A stretch of 64,000 nt of DNA, from assembly GCF_009770985.1 (NCBI RefSeq), contig NZ_WSRW01000001.1, positions 1 through 64,000 of the forward strand, read 5' to 3'. Below are positions 46,177 to 55,943 of the stretch, piece by piece (position 1 is the stretch's first letter; each line of letters begins with the position of its first letter). The position numbers and the translations under genes were made by a program. Below the pieces are notes generated by a model. It was not told the DNA's origin. It was given only the letters and a program-made list of their open reading frames with translations, and searched no databases. This DNA is from Mucilaginibacter lacusdianchii (GTDB lineage: Bacteria > Bacteroidota > Bacteroidia > Sphingobacteriales > Sphingobacteriaceae).

Positions 46177-47475
46177 ATGAAAACTTACCTGCCTCAAATT
46201 GAACGTCGTATTAAAGTAAGGCCTAATCAAACTTTTGGTATACTGAACTACGATATTGATAATGCTTACCCACAGCGTATGCTCGAACTAGTAGCAGGCT
46301 CGCCCACCGCTAAAGATTGTTGGAATAAACGAGCTAAATTTATAGCAGGCAACGGTTTTGAAGAAAAAGATCTGGGCAAACAGCTCATCAATACAAAAGG
46401 CCTTACGTTGGCAAAGCTACTTAAGGCTGTAGCCACCGATAAAGCGCTTTTTTGCGGATTCGGAATTCATCTGAATTACAACGCCAACTATCAAATATCC
46501 TCAGTCAATTACGTAAAGTTCGAGGACATACGCCTAGGCAATACAGACATTGCAGAAACAGCAGGCAAGTATGCCATCTATTCGGATTGGGGGCGAAAAA
46601 CCTGGAAAAGCATCATGCGTTCTAAGATTGCCTTTTTGGATGAATACAACCCCGACCCGGCTGTAATTAACCAGCAAGTAATGGCTGCAGGTGGATGGGA
46701 TAAATACAAAGGGCAACTATACTATTTCAATCCCGAAGTTGATGATTACCCATTGATTGAGGCTGATAGCGTTTGGGAAGACTTTGAGACAGAAGCCGGT
46801 ATTAAAACTTTTAATAGCCGAGAGGTAACAACCGGCTTTTTGCCATCTACCATGCTGTTTATGCAGGCACGCCGTGAAGAAGCCGATAATAGTGGTCCGG
46901 ATCGTACAGCAGCTGGCAGCAATACTCCTTCACAACTAGAAATGGACTTAGGTTCTTTCCAAGGAGCCAAGAGTTCCCAAAAAATCATTGTTATTGAGTA
47001 CGAAGACCCAAGTGCTAAACCGGAGTTTCAGCCTTATTCTATTCAGAACAACGACAAGCTTTTCGAGACAACAGAAAAATCTGTAGAAACCCGGATCATT
47101 AAAGGTTTTTCTATTCCTAAAGAGCTCGTCAATTCTGAAAAATTATCCGGACTAAGCAATGGTGGAGAGAAAAAAGAAGCTATTCGGGAATTTAATGACA
47201 ATACAGCACCTGATCGGCTGGAGTTAAGTGAAATTCTTTCTGAACTCTTTAGCAATTTCTTTAAAGACCTTAATCCTAGTGGCAATTGGAATATTCTGCC
47301 CGTGCCTGGAAACGTTGCTGATGATAGCGCCGGTATGACAGCAGGCAACAACATCAATCAGATACTTTTGGCTGATATTTCTCCGCTCAACAAAATTGCC
47401 ATTCTGGTACATGCTTATGGATTTAAACAAGCAGAAGCCGAAGCCATGACTATCGAGTCTGCACCTGCTGTATAG
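46177..47475 (+). CDS. Phage portal protein
   Basis: 432 residues. It contains NAYPQRMLELVAGSPTAKDC, KWCI-like conserved turns, a central region with EYEDPSAKPEFQPYSIQNND and ETRIIKGFSIPKELVNSEKL, then GGEKKEAIREFNDNT. These match the portal family of Bacteroidetes prophages (stem and crown regions). It forms the dodecameric vertex and motor dock. Unusually it follows the capsid instead of preceding it. Confidence 0.72.
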   Translation: MKTYLPQIERRIKVRPNQTFGILNYDIDNAYPQRMLELVAGSPTAKDCWNKRAKFIAGNGFEEKDLGKQLINTKGLTLAKLLKAVATDKALFCGFGIHLNYNANYQISSVNYVKFEDIRLGNTDIAETAGKYAIYSDWGRKTWKSIMRSKIAFLDEYNPDPAVINQQVMAAGGWDKYKGQLYYFNPEVDDYPLIEADSVWEDFETEAGIKTFNSREVTTGFLPSTMLFMQARREEADNSGPDRTAAGSNTPSQLEMDLGSFQGAKSSQKIIVIEYEDPSAKPEFQPYSIQNNDKLFETTEKSVETRIIKGFSIPKELVNSEKLSGLSNGGEKKEAIREFNDNTAPDRLELSEILSELFSNFFKDLNPSGNWNILPVPGNVADDSAGMTAGNNINQILLADISPLNKIAILVHAYGFKQAEAEAMTIESAPAV

Positions 47476-47529
47476 TTCCCTCCTATCATCTAACTACAAT
47501 TATTCACCTGTCTCCCGAAGAACTTTTCT

Positions 47530-48147
47530 ATGACTACCTTATTAATAGACAACACTGCTTTTCAGCAATTTGAAGACATATCTCCTAATATTAAACCTGA
47601 GCGTCTCAAAGCTTTTATCAAAAAGGCGCAGGACCTTGATTTAAAACCATTCCTAAGCCAGGCATTTTATTACGAATTAACGAAATGTTTTGAGGCAGAT
47701 GGTCAAATGAAAGAAGATGCTCCAGAACATTATCAAAAACTTTTTAACGGCTGCGAATATACCGACACTTGGGGCCACATTATTGCTTATGAGGGCTTAA
47801 TACCCATGCTGGTATACTTTACTTTTGCACGTTTTATTGAAAGTAGCTCTGTTTTTTATACCACAACCGGACCGGTAATTAAACAATACGATAACGCACA
47901 AGCAGTGCGTTCGGAGGATATTGTAAAGTTGGTGCAGCAACAGCGAAGCGTTGCTAATGCTTATGCCAATAACGTAGAAAAGTTTCTTCAGGATAACCAG
48001 GCTGACTATCCGCTATGGTTTTATAACAGCAAAAATAAATCGGCCAGGCAGGCAGGGCCTCGTATAAGAGGCGTAGACAAAACAGATTTTAACTACGGTA
48101 CGCAAATGCCGCTTGAAGATTACTTTTTCACTCTAAACAACTTTTAA
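47530..48147 (+). CDS. Phage head-tail connector-like protein
   Basis: 205 residues, helical. DNTAFQQFEDISPNIKPERL and the helices KAFIKKAQDLDLKPFLSQAF ... IAYEGLIPMLVYFTFARFI resemble head-completion/adaptor proteins common in Bacteroidetes prophages. It lies between portal and fibre, 3 bp before the next gene. Likely a neck protein joining head and tail. Confidence 0.6.
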   Translation: MTTLLIDNTAFQQFEDISPNIKPERLKAFIKKAQDLDLKPFLSQAFYYELTKCFEADGQMKEDAPEHYQKLFNGCEYTDTWGHIIAYEGLIPMLVYFTFARFIESSSVFYTTTGPVIKQYDNAQAVRSEDIVKLVQQQRSVANAYANNVEKFLQDNQADYPLWFYNSKNKSARQAGPRIRGVDKTDFNYGTQMPLEDYFFTLNNF

Positions 48148-48150
48148 CAC

Positions 48151-49740
48151 ATGCCAACCGATTTAAAAATAACCGAGCTCCCGTTGGCACCCAACCTGAC
48201 CGGTGATGAGGTAGGTATTTTGGTTAGTAATAATAAAGATTACCAATTTACTTTAGACAAACTATTACAGTTTGTGATAAGCAGTTTCCCGACTGGCAGC
48301 TTAGGCAATCTTGTAAGTTTTGCCACCGAAATACCTCAAAACAACATCGGTAAAAACGGCGACGTTGTCATAAACACAGTTAACCAGACATTTTATCAGA
48401 AAACAAGCAATACTTGGGTTCAACGATATCAAATTCCAACAACAACCAACAATTCATCTACTGGCGGATCAGTATTATATGGATCGAGTAAACCTGGTAT
48501 CAGCACGGGTAATTTAAACGATACTTATATCAGCACGTCCAATGGTATATTTTACAAAAAAACGGATTCTGGCTGGACAGAGGTGTTCTCAATGTTAAAC
48601 GGGCCGGCTGGTGGCCCTGGGCCAAAAGGTGATACTGGCGCAACTGGCGCTGATGGTAAAACTATTTTGCATGGTGGAAATAACCCCTCTAACCAAACTG
48701 TAGGTAGCGACGGGGACTTCTACATCAATACCACATACTATACTTTATTCGGGCCTAAAACCAACGGCGATTGGGGTAGTGGAATTCCCATTGTTGACAA
48801 TATTGATACCATCAACCAGTTAGTTCAGAGCATAGGTGAACTAGCCTACTTAAAGACAACCGAGAAAGGCAGCTTGGTTACTGCTATTAATAGCATAAAG
48901 GATGAATTGGGTGAAACCAAATTTACAGAAGACATACCAGTAAAATTACCAACCGGCAGATATTTGGGTCCCTTTAAAGACGGTGACATCATTCCCTCAA
49001 AAGACAAAACGCCTTTGCAGGTTTTCCAATTATTAGCTACCGAAGTTGTGCATCCTAAATATACAGCTCCAACAGCGTTATTGTCTGCCGAACCTTCACC
49101 CGGGATTTATGAAGTTTTCAAGTCTTTTGATATCACACTTACACCGGCGTTTATTCAAAACGATGGCGGTGCAGCTACTTCGATAAGTATACGCAGCAAT
49201 GGAATACAGGTTGGAAACACTGCCCCATTTAAAGACCCCTATGTTAACAGTGGCCCAACCACTATTGCTTATACTGCTGTGTACAGTTACCAGCAAGGCG
49301 CACTGAAGCCAAACAACCTTAATCTGAATGATCCGATTGGGCAAATTCAAGCCGGCAGTACCTTACCGAGCAACTCATTAACTTACACCTTTTTGTACCC
49401 TTGGTTTTGGGGTAAAAATGTAGCTAACAGTGGCTTTGATATATATCAGGGCAACAAGGTGGTTAAGTCTTCAAGTGGGGCTCTTAATATTGATTTCAAT
49501 ACCACTGCCGGAGATACCTATTTATGGTTTGCACATGACGCATCTGTACCGCCAAAAACCGACTGGAAAGTGGACGAGCTCAATAAAGGCAAAATTGGCA
49601 GTGCAGACAGTTTGTTTGCCTCACCAGTTAAAGTAACGGTTACTGCACCGGCATCAGCAAACTTTGCCGGCTGGACTCAAAGTTTCCTACTTTACGTTTC
49701 TAACTATACAACCCCCATGGGCGCAATCACAATCAGCTAA
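48151..49740 (+). CDS. Phage tail fibre with collagen-like segment
   Basis: 529 residues. The N-terminal part carries LKITELPLAPNLTGDEVGIL, which resembles virion-attachment ends of fibres. A short collagen-like stretch (GPAGGPGPKGDTGATGADG) follows at about 150-170, then beta-rich Ig-like domains to the end. It is probably a fibre or host-recognition protein. It overlaps nothing; the next gene begins 2 bp after its stop. Confidence 0.7.
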   Translation: MPTDLKITELPLAPNLTGDEVGILVSNNKDYQFTLDKLLQFVISSFPTGSLGNLVSFATEIPQNNIGKNGDVVINTVNQTFYQKTSNTWVQRYQIPTTTNNSSTGGSVLYGSSKPGISTGNLNDTYISTSNGIFYKKTDSGWTEVFSMLNGPAGGPGPKGDTGATGADGKTILHGGNNPSNQTVGSDGDFYINTTYYTLFGPKTNGDWGSGIPIVDNIDTINQLVQSIGELAYLKTTEKGSLVTAINSIKDELGETKFTEDIPVKLPTGRYLGPFKDGDIIPSKDKTPLQVFQLLATEVVHPKYTAPTALLSAEPSPGIYEVFKSFDITLTPAFIQNDGGAATSISIRSNGIQVGNTAPFKDPYVNSGPTTIAYTAVYSYQQGALKPNNLNLNDPIGQIQAGSTLPSNSLTYTFLYPWFWGKNVANSGFDIYQGNKVVKSSSGALNIDFNTTAGDTYLWFAHDASVPPKTDWKVDELNKGKIGSADSLFASPVKVTVTAPASANFAGWTQSFLLYVSNYTTPMGAITIS

Positions 49741-49742
49741 AA

Positions 49743-52373
49743 ATGTCAATTATACTAAACGATAATATAGAAGCAAAAGCCCCTAAGCCGCTTGATAAAT
49801 ACGAAGGACCTTGGGAATCGGTTAACGCTGCTCTAATCGGCGTACCTATTAATGTAAGGTTCAAAGGCCGAACCGTAAAAATTTTAGAGAACGGCTTGGC
49901 CGTTGAGTACTGGTGGGCGGATGGCGTTAACTTAACAAAAAAGTCAATCACCAACAAGTTCGACACCGAGATTACGGTTAATGGCGCAGTACAAAGCAAG
50001 TATCCTTACGGCATCATAGTGAACTACGATCAAAACCGCAATCCAAAACTGAGCTATAACTCAAAGGTGGTAGCTGTAGCTGACACGTTATCTGAATATG
50101 GCGTTAGCTTAAAGCTCCCAGCCGGTAGTACGGATCCAGGTGTTCGCCCATGGTATGGCCCTTATGTAGCGCTGGAAAATGGAAATTATAACTGGACTGT
50201 TTACAATCGTATTTCTGATAATACAAAACCAGGCAGTCTGCTATATGTAGACATTAACGAAACAGGTGGCACTGCCCCTAGAGGAACCATCGCTTCAAAG
50301 GTGGTTAAGTATTCTGATTTTAGTGCTGATTCAACAATATGGCTTGCTACGGTTCTCAATTTTACAGCGAGAAAGGGCTATAATTACGAAGCACGCATTG
50401 ATATCGCTCGTGATACCGTACAACCGTATCCAACGTTGGTAGATATCTGGTTGGATTACGGCGTACTGAGTCCGTTTACTGCGAGCGCAGGCCATAGTGC
50501 AGATGAGTACTTGAAAACCACTTTTTATACTACACAAACCAGCAATTTTAATTTGGTTAATGCCATGGCTGGCACTACCGTTCGTTGTAATGCAACCGGC
50601 AACATCACAGCCACATTAAATGATAGCAACCAATTTGCCATTGGCGATAAAATTACCATCCGAATGAGTGGTACCGGGGGCGTTACTTTGGCTGCTGGAC
50701 CAGACATTACCTTAAATGCGCCACAAGGTTTAGTGTTATCTCGTACTTATTCCTACCTGGAAATTGTAAAGCAGGCGGCTAATGTTTATAGTGTTACGAT
50801 TATGGGTGATGATCCGACGAAGGTAGATTTGAATAGCTTGCAGGAATTAACTAATAAAACGTTTGCCGACACACTGACCATTACCGGACCTAATCCAAAA
50901 CTAGCTTTAGGCACTTCCAGTTCATGGGAAAAAACAAGTTTATATAACAATCTTTATGCAACTAATAAAGTATTACAACCTGGTGCACAAGGCAAAGCAT
51001 TAGACCTTAACGGTAGCACTCAGTTTGCCTACAACAATACAAACTTTACAGGTCTCTCATCTGTAGGACAAAGGTTTTCAGTAAGTATGTGGATTAAAAC
51101 CACAAGCAGCGCTACAATGACACTATTTAGATGGGGAATAGCTGCCGCCAATACACAAGTAGCAACTGCAATGGCGTTGATGATGGAAAATGGCGGGTTC
51201 CGTTTTAGAGGAAATAGCCCTAATCCAACGGTATGGGGATCTGGATATAATGATGGGCAATACCATAATGTTGTATTCATTTTTAGTGGTACAATCAATG
51301 GAACTATCTATGTTGATGGTATACCTCTAACATCTACTGCATATGTATCTCATAATGCCCAATTAACCAACAATCCAATTACAAAAATTGGCGGCGACGG
51401 GTCAAGTACAACGACTAATTACTTACCATTCAATGGCACCATTGATCAAGTTCTATTTTACAGCGTTAACATATCGTCCACAGACATAGCGAATATTTAC
51501 AACAAAGGTTCAGGGACACCTTCTCCACCTACAGCTAACCTCACCCGACGTTGGGAATTTGACGATGGCATAGGCTCAACAGCTACAGATTATTACAATC
51601 CGGATTATAACTTAACGCTTGTGGGCGTACCAGCATGGAATCAGTCAGGTAAGATTTATGCTGCAGGTAGCATATACCCTACTGCCTGGATTGGATCTAT
51701 GGATGGTTTTGACGGTGGAGATAGAGGAATTGCATATTTAGGTGAAGACAATGCTCAGGCAAAACTTATAGGCCAGGCAATTATTTTTCAGACAGGCAGC
51801 AAGTATCCCTTTAGAATGGGATTAGATGGGGGTATTGTAATAGGTAACTACAACAACACAGACCGCGATATAAATAAATCGTTCAATTCCACAAGCTGGC
51901 TTGATTTTGGGCCGGGAACGGCAAGTAGAGGACAATTTTCGTTACGAGCCGATACTACGGGCCTACCCGCCTTAACCACATATACCGGAGTACATAAGTG
52001 GAATGGCAACGCATTACAGGTTGTTGACAGTAGTGGCATTGTTCAAACCTACACATTTAATAGCCAACAGGAAACTACGCTCACAAAAACTGCAAACTAT
52101 ACAGTATTACTTAATGATTTTGTGCTAGGCAGATTAACATTGTATGCAGATGCATCAGCAGGAGCTATAACTATTACACTACCATCTGCCATAGCTATGG
52201 GTAGCAGCAGTAAAACCTGTGTACTTAATGTTATAAAAACAGACAGCAGTGCAAATGCTGTAGTTATTTCGGGCGGGTCTGTAAATATTAATGCTTCTAC
52301 TATTTTCTCTTTAACGGAGGCTTACATCAGTAAAACATTTAGATCTAATGGTACTCAGTACTTTGCTTTTTAA
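49743..52373 (+). CDS. Phage tail fibre/adhesin with LamG-like domain
   Basis: 876 residues. The first 270 are beta-rich. Residues about 420-610 form a LamG/concanavalin-like fold (VSMWIKTTSSATMTLFRWG, GTINGTIYVDGIPL), suited to binding glycans or glycoproteins. The C-terminal part (about 770-876) has fibre-like repeats with TLTKTANYTVLLNDFVLG. Together with the 48151 gene it should determine host binding. Confidence 0.72.
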   Translation: MSIILNDNIEAKAPKPLDKYEGPWESVNAALIGVPINVRFKGRTVKILENGLAVEYWWADGVNLTKKSITNKFDTEITVNGAVQSKYPYGIIVNYDQNRNPKLSYNSKVVAVADTLSEYGVSLKLPAGSTDPGVRPWYGPYVALENGNYNWTVYNRISDNTKPGSLLYVDINETGGTAPRGTIASKVVKYSDFSADSTIWLATVLNFTARKGYNYEARIDIARDTVQPYPTLVDIWLDYGVLSPFTASAGHSADEYLKTTFYTTQTSNFNLVNAMAGTTVRCNATGNITATLNDSNQFAIGDKITIRMSGTGGVTLAAGPDITLNAPQGLVLSRTYSYLEIVKQAANVYSVTIMGDDPTKVDLNSLQELTNKTFADTLTITGPNPKLALGTSSSWEKTSLYNNLYATNKVLQPGAQGKALDLNGSTQFAYNNTNFTGLSSVGQRFSVSMWIKTTSSATMTLFRWGIAAANTQVATAMALMMENGGFRFRGNSPNPTVWGSGYNDGQYHNVVFIFSGTINGTIYVDGIPLTSTAYVSHNAQLTNNPITKIGGDGSSTTTNYLPFNGTIDQVLFYSVNISSTDIANIYNKGSGTPSPPTANLTRRWEFDDGIGSTATDYYNPDYNLTLVGVPAWNQSGKIYAAGSIYPTAWIGSMDGFDGGDRGIAYLGEDNAQAKLIGQAIIFQTGSKYPFRMGLDGGIVIGNYNNTDRDINKSFNSTSWLDFGPGTASRGQFSLRADTTGLPALTTYTGVHKWNGNALQVVDSSGIVQTYTFNSQQETTLTKTANYTVLLNDFVLGRLTLYADASAGAITITLPSAIAMGSSSKTCVLNVIKTDSSANAVVISGGSVNINASTIFSLTEAYISKTFRSNGTQYFAF

Positions 52374-52432
52374 GCTACCAGCATCTGATCAACAACATCT
52401 TATATTCATAATTGGCTTTTAATAAAAATTGT

Positions 52433-52657
52433 ATGAAAACATCTGACTTTGGAAAGCTTAATTATCGGGATCTTGTAAAAGGTTTAATAGTAGCTGCATT
52501 AAGTGCTGCATTAACCGGTATTAAACAAGTTCTTGATGCAAACTCTCTAAATTTTAACTGGCAAAGCATAGCCATAACTGCAACCAGCGCCGCATTGGCT
52601 TATCTCATTAAAAACTTTTTCACTGGCGCTCAAACAATAACTCAACACAAAAATTAA
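52433..52657 (+). CDS. Small membrane protein, holin-like
   Basis: 74 residues from ATG 52433; the TTG at 52412 is less likely. Two hydrophobic helices (LVKGLIVAALSAALTGI and WQSIAITATSAALAYLI) are joined by a short loop, and it ends TITQHKN. It lies 2 bp before the endolysin, so a holin that lets the lysin out is the natural reading. No family signature. Confidence 0.65.
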   Translation: MKTSDFGKLNYRDLVKGLIVAALSAALTGIKQVLDANSLNFNWQSIAITATSAALAYLIKNFFTGAQTITQHKN

Positions 52658-52659
52658 TA

Positions 52660-53130
52660 ATGAACTCTCAACTCCACTTTATAGATAGTATCAAAGATGA
52701 AGCTATCAAAGTATGCCAAGGTACAGGATTATTTCCGTCTCTGATGATTGGCCAGTGTATTTGGGAAAGCGGTTGGGGCAAATCAGTACTTGCAGCCAAA
52801 CATAACAACTATTTTGGCATAAAGGCCAATGTAGCATGGCAAGGCAAAAAAGTGCTTTATAAAACTACAGAATACCAAAATGGGCAATCATATAAGATTG
52901 ACACTTCATTTCGATCGTACCCTACCATTGAGGCTTGCTTTGCCGATCGAATTCACTTTTTGCAAAGTAACCCACGGTATAAACGACATGGCCTATTTAG
53001 TTGCAATTCGCCCGAAGAGCAAGCCACTTGCTTATTAGAAGCTGGATATGCTACAGATCCCAATTATCCTAACCACCTTATAAAAGTTATTAACACTTAC
53101 CAACTTAAAAAATACGATAATGCTTTATAA
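52660..53130 (+). CDS. Glucosaminidase-type endolysin (GH73-like)
   Basis: 156 residues. Motif MIGQCIWESGWGKSVLAAKHNN has catalytic Glu36, and NNYFGIKANVAWQGKK and SFRSYPTIEACFADRI are conserved in GH73 domains. It cuts between GlcNAc and MurNAc in peptidoglycan. No signal peptide, so it needs the holin. Its stop overlaps the next gene by 11 bp. Confidence 0.92.
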   Translation: MNSQLHFIDSIKDEAIKVCQGTGLFPSLMIGQCIWESGWGKSVLAAKHNNYFGIKANVAWQGKKVLYKTTEYQNGQSYKIDTSFRSYPTIEACFADRIHFLQSNPRYKRHGLFSCNSPEEQATCLLEAGYATDPNYPNHLIKVINTYQLKKYDNAL

Positions 53131-53425
53131 ACTTAGCGGCCATATCACAGATGCCGTTTACCAAAACCGCGAGATTAAAGTTGGCGGAGCAGGTGCAGGA
53201 ATAAGTTTGGTAGGTGCAGGAATAAGCCATTTAAACATCAACACCGTGATTGAACATATAGGACAGGCGGCAACCGTTATCGGCTTCTTTGTCGCATTAC
53301 TTGCCCTTTTGCGGGGTATATACAGCTTTAGAAAAGAAATTATTGCTGACAGGAAACAGCGGCAAAACGAGGTATCAGGAGCCACTGGGTCGAGTACCGC
53401 CTACAACAAAAGTGGCACTAGTTAA
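53120..53425 (+). CDS. Small membrane protein of the lysis region
   Basis: 101 residues, starting 11 bp inside the endolysin gene. A Gly-rich stretch (AGISLVGAGISHLNIN) and a membrane helix (AATVIGFFVALLALLRGIY) are followed by a basic, Ser/Gln-rich tail (RKEIIADRKQRQNEV). It could be a second holin or spanin-like protein. The translational overlap suggests joint regulation with the lysin. Confidence 0.55.
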   Translation: MLYKLSGHITDAVYQNREIKVGGAGAGISLVGAGISHLNINTVIEHIGQAATVIGFFVALLALLRGIYSFRKEIIADRKQRQNEVSGATGSSTAYNKSGTS

Positions 53426-53452
53426 TAACGTTTATTTCAATCCCTTATTAAT

Positions 53453-53905
53453 ATGAGTTTAAAATCATTTTTAGCTGACTTATGGAAAGCGTTAAAAAAC
53501 TTATTTGAAAGAATGCCTAACGAGCTAAAAGAAGCCGTAAGCATTGGCGTTATCATTACCGAAAATGTTAAAAGTTTTGTCGATTCGCCCATAACAGATG
53601 TACTGACAACTATCATTCCAGGCGATTTAGATGATAGGTTAAAATTAGCTTTAAGGAAAGCATTGCCGGAACTTTTGATACAATTAAAATTGGCCGAAAA
53701 TTGCGCAAATCTTACCGATTCAACAGCTGTAACCCAATGCGCTATCAATCAGTTGCAAAATTTAAATGGTAATATCAAAAGTGCCTTTTTGCACAATTTA
53801 TCCATTCTTCTTGCACAAGTAGCCGCCGACGGTAAACTTACATGGAAAGATGGTGCAACCATATTGGAGTGGTATTATCAGAAACAATATAAAGCAGCCC
53901 CTTAG
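53453..53905 (+). CDS. Conserved phage protein, unknown
   Basis: 150 residues, helical and soluble (LADLWKALKNLFERMPNELK ... TIIPGDLDDRLKLALRKALP). It is found here after the lysis genes. It might be an accessory lysis or regulatory factor, but no direct evidence. It is the last intact gene of the phage block. Confidence 0.55.
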   Translation: MSLKSFLADLWKALKNLFERMPNELKEAVSIGVIITENVKSFVDSPITDVLTTIIPGDLDDRLKLALRKALPELLIQLKLAENCANLTDSTAVTQCAINQLQNLNGNIKSAFLHNLSILLAQVAADGKLTWKDGATILEWYYQKQYKAAP

Positions 53906-53998
53906 TATTTTTTTCAATTTAATAGAGCATTTCTCACTTAGTTTATTCAATAAAATGAAATTATAGCTACTTTCATCGACCAGAATTTAACTATTAAG

Positions 53999-55038
53999 AT
54001 GAACAACAAAGAAATTAAAGGCTTAACCGGTATAAGAGGAATTGCAGCATTATACGTCGCATTACATCACTCTCTTTTAGAGGATAAAACATGTTGTCAT
54101 CCTTTGGCTTTGAGTTCATTTCTAAGGGTTATTTAGCAGTTGATCTATTTTTCTCGCTTAGCGGCTTCGTTATGATGCTTTCATCTGCCAAATATTTCAC
54201 CGACAGTGTTAACAGCAAATCTTACTTAACTTTTATGCTAAAACGCTTTGCACGTGTATATCCAGTTTATCTCGTTATTATCACAATTGTATTTTTTTAT
54301 CAAAGGTTCAGCCCGTTAAAAACTTATTTTGTAAGCCTTCCTTTAATGTCAGCAGTATTCAACAAAGGGCACATTATACCGGCTGTATGGTCATTGAGTG
54401 CTGAATGGGTGATATATCTCATATTCCCCTTTATTGCGCTAGCTTTAAACAAATATTGCAGTGGATCAAGAAATATTATTACAGCTTTGGCTGGCGTTGT
54501 AATCTTAATCTTATTCAGATTTGATTTAAATATTTTAGATTTAAGCTACCATCCATTTAATGGGTTACAACCTATAATGCGTTGTTTGGGGAATTACATT
54601 CTAGGTATATATGCTTATCAAATGGTCACTAGCAAAGCCATTAATAAGCAACCCATTAAAATACTTACTTCAATAACGGCCATTGGTATAATTGTATTAT
54701 TATTTTGTAATGTACCACATGCTTTTTTTTCATTGCTATTTCCAATATTTATAGGCCTGTTGTATTTAGATACTGGGGTAGTTAGCCGCTTTCTTAGCTC
54801 CAAAATAGTTTACTTCTTGGGACTAATTTCTTATTCACTTTATTTAATACATCAATTTGTGTTGAGGTTTAAAGGAAATGCATTAAATATATTAGGACAT
54901 ACTCACTTAAATCAAACAAACAAATTGTTAGCTTTTAATATCATGTTTATTGTGACTATAGTGACTTTAGCTAATCTTTTTTATAATTTTATTGAAATAC
55001 CATCACAAAAATATTTAAAGCGTCGTTTTCAGTTATAA
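53999..55038 (+). pseudogene. Acyltransferase-3 family O-acyltransferase, frameshifted
   Basis: The first frame gives KGLTGIRGIAALYVALHHSL, the family start with the catalytic His pair, but hits a stop after 44 codons. A second frame from about 54088 continues YLAVDLFFSLSGFVM and the rest of the protein to 55038 (about 10 membrane helices). The frames join if one A is added in GATAAAAC (near 54085-54089). Summed length of about 346 fits the family. Such O-antigen acetylases are typical conversion genes at prophage ends. Confidence 0.8.
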
Positions 55039-55065
55039 CTTTTTTATTTATTAATACTTCCCCCT

Positions 55066-55440
55066 TCACACATCCCCCACCCGCTCTTCAGCCACAAAGT
55101 TAATCCCAGTATCTTGGTTAAATACCACGTAGGCACGTTGCCAGGGATCGTCGCCTAGTAGTCGCCATTTGTGGCCGGAGCCGGTGGTATCCATGGCTAT
55201 GAGTACTTCTCCGGGTTTTAGAATAAACGTTTCGCCTAGGTAAGTTGTAAATTCAAGTGTACCCTTCAGGTTAATTACAAATTGCACCGTTGGTGCAGGG
55301 TGCCAATCATATACCGATCCGGGGGGCGATTCCTGAAAGCGGATGGATTCGGCTTGGGTAATTACGGCTTCTGATACATTGCCAGTTTTAAAATAAGCAT
55401 GGCCGTCGGGCCCAGTGTATAGTCGATAGGCTTTTATCAT
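55066..55440 (-). CDS. Cupin-domain protein
   Basis: 124 residues with a cupin fold (TVQFVINLKGTLEF, LKPGEVLIAMDTTGSGHKWR). The second cupin motif is present, but metal His/Glu are partly missing. A small-molecule binding or isomerase role is possible. It converges with the acyltransferase remnant and seems to be host DNA. Confidence 0.75.
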   Translation of the reverse strand: MIKAYRLYTGPDGHAYFKTGNVSEAVITQAESIRFQESPPGSVYDWHPAPTVQFVINLKGTLEFTTYLGETFILKPGEVLIAMDTTGSGHKWRLLGDDPWQRAYVVFNQDTGINFVAEERVGDV

Positions 55441-55598
55441 ATCAAACAGGGTATAATGGGGCTATATTACAAATTGTGCTTTACTAATTACCAATATCGC
55501 TTAAGATAGTTTTACCGTTTAACAGGCCCTGTTGCCAATTGCTCAAACATTTTCATCCTGTTATCTGTCACTTACAAAACGACAAACCTAACGTACGT

Positions 55599-55886
55599 AT
55601 GGAAACTTTTGAAATACCAGTAGGACCAAGCCAGCGGCTGTTACGAATTGAACCGCAAACAGGCGGCAACACTTTTAAAATATTTGCTGTAGATACTTAC
55701 CAAGATTGGGTTGACCACGAACAGGCCCGTTCTGTAGACATACCCGCCGACGGCCTGCTAGGCACCATCAACATTAAAGGCGAACGCGATTTTACTTTTG
55801 ACGGAGCCGGCGCATTTTCGGGCGATGAGTTATTGGGCATTGCAGCACAAATTGTAAGGCATCCCTCCTACGGCCAATCGGCATAA
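55599..55886 (+). CDS. Small hypothetical protein
   Basis: 95 residues from ATG 55599 (a TTG at 55539 would add an unlikely leader). Acidic, with RLLRIEPQTGGNTFKIFAVD and NIKGERDFTFDGAGAFSGDE. No family recognised. It is followed by a terminator shared with the tRNA-Leu gene. Confidence 0.6.
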   Translation: METFEIPVGPSQRLLRIEPQTGGNTFKIFAVDTYQDWVDHEQARSVDIPADGLLGTINIKGERDFTFDGAGAFSGDELLGIAAQIVRHPSYGQSA

Positions 55887-55905
55887 TTAATAAATTACTT
55901 AAATA

Positions 55906-55942
55906 AAAAAGGCGGACTGTAATTAACAATCCACCTTTTTTT
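55906..55942. terminator. Bidirectional terminator
   Basis: An AAAAAAGGCGGACTGT / ACAATCCACCTTTTTT stem with wobbles and A/T runs on both sides, between the small gene at 55599 and tRNA-Leu on the opposite strand. Confidence 0.7.
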
Positions 55943-55943
55943 G

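Larger units (their letters stand above)
27485..55038 (+). mobile_element. Prophage-derived structural gene block (siphovirus-like), no integrase seen
   Basis: About 27.5 kb, nearly all rightward: TerS, TerL, tail genes, cargo genes, tape measure, protease, capsid, candidate tube, portal, connector, fibres, lysis genes, acyltransferase. There are no sheath, spike, integrase, transposase, replication or recombination genes. The left edge is set by the promoter before TerS, the right edge by the end of the acyltransferase remnant. I could not find att repeats by eye. It could be a defective prophage or a domesticated gene-transfer-agent-like cluster. Confidence 0.8.

Noticed and set aside
27528..53905. 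Contractile injection system or tailocin
   Set aside because: No sheath, spike or AAA protein is seen, and capsid, portal and terminase are present, so a headed siphovirus-like particle fits better.
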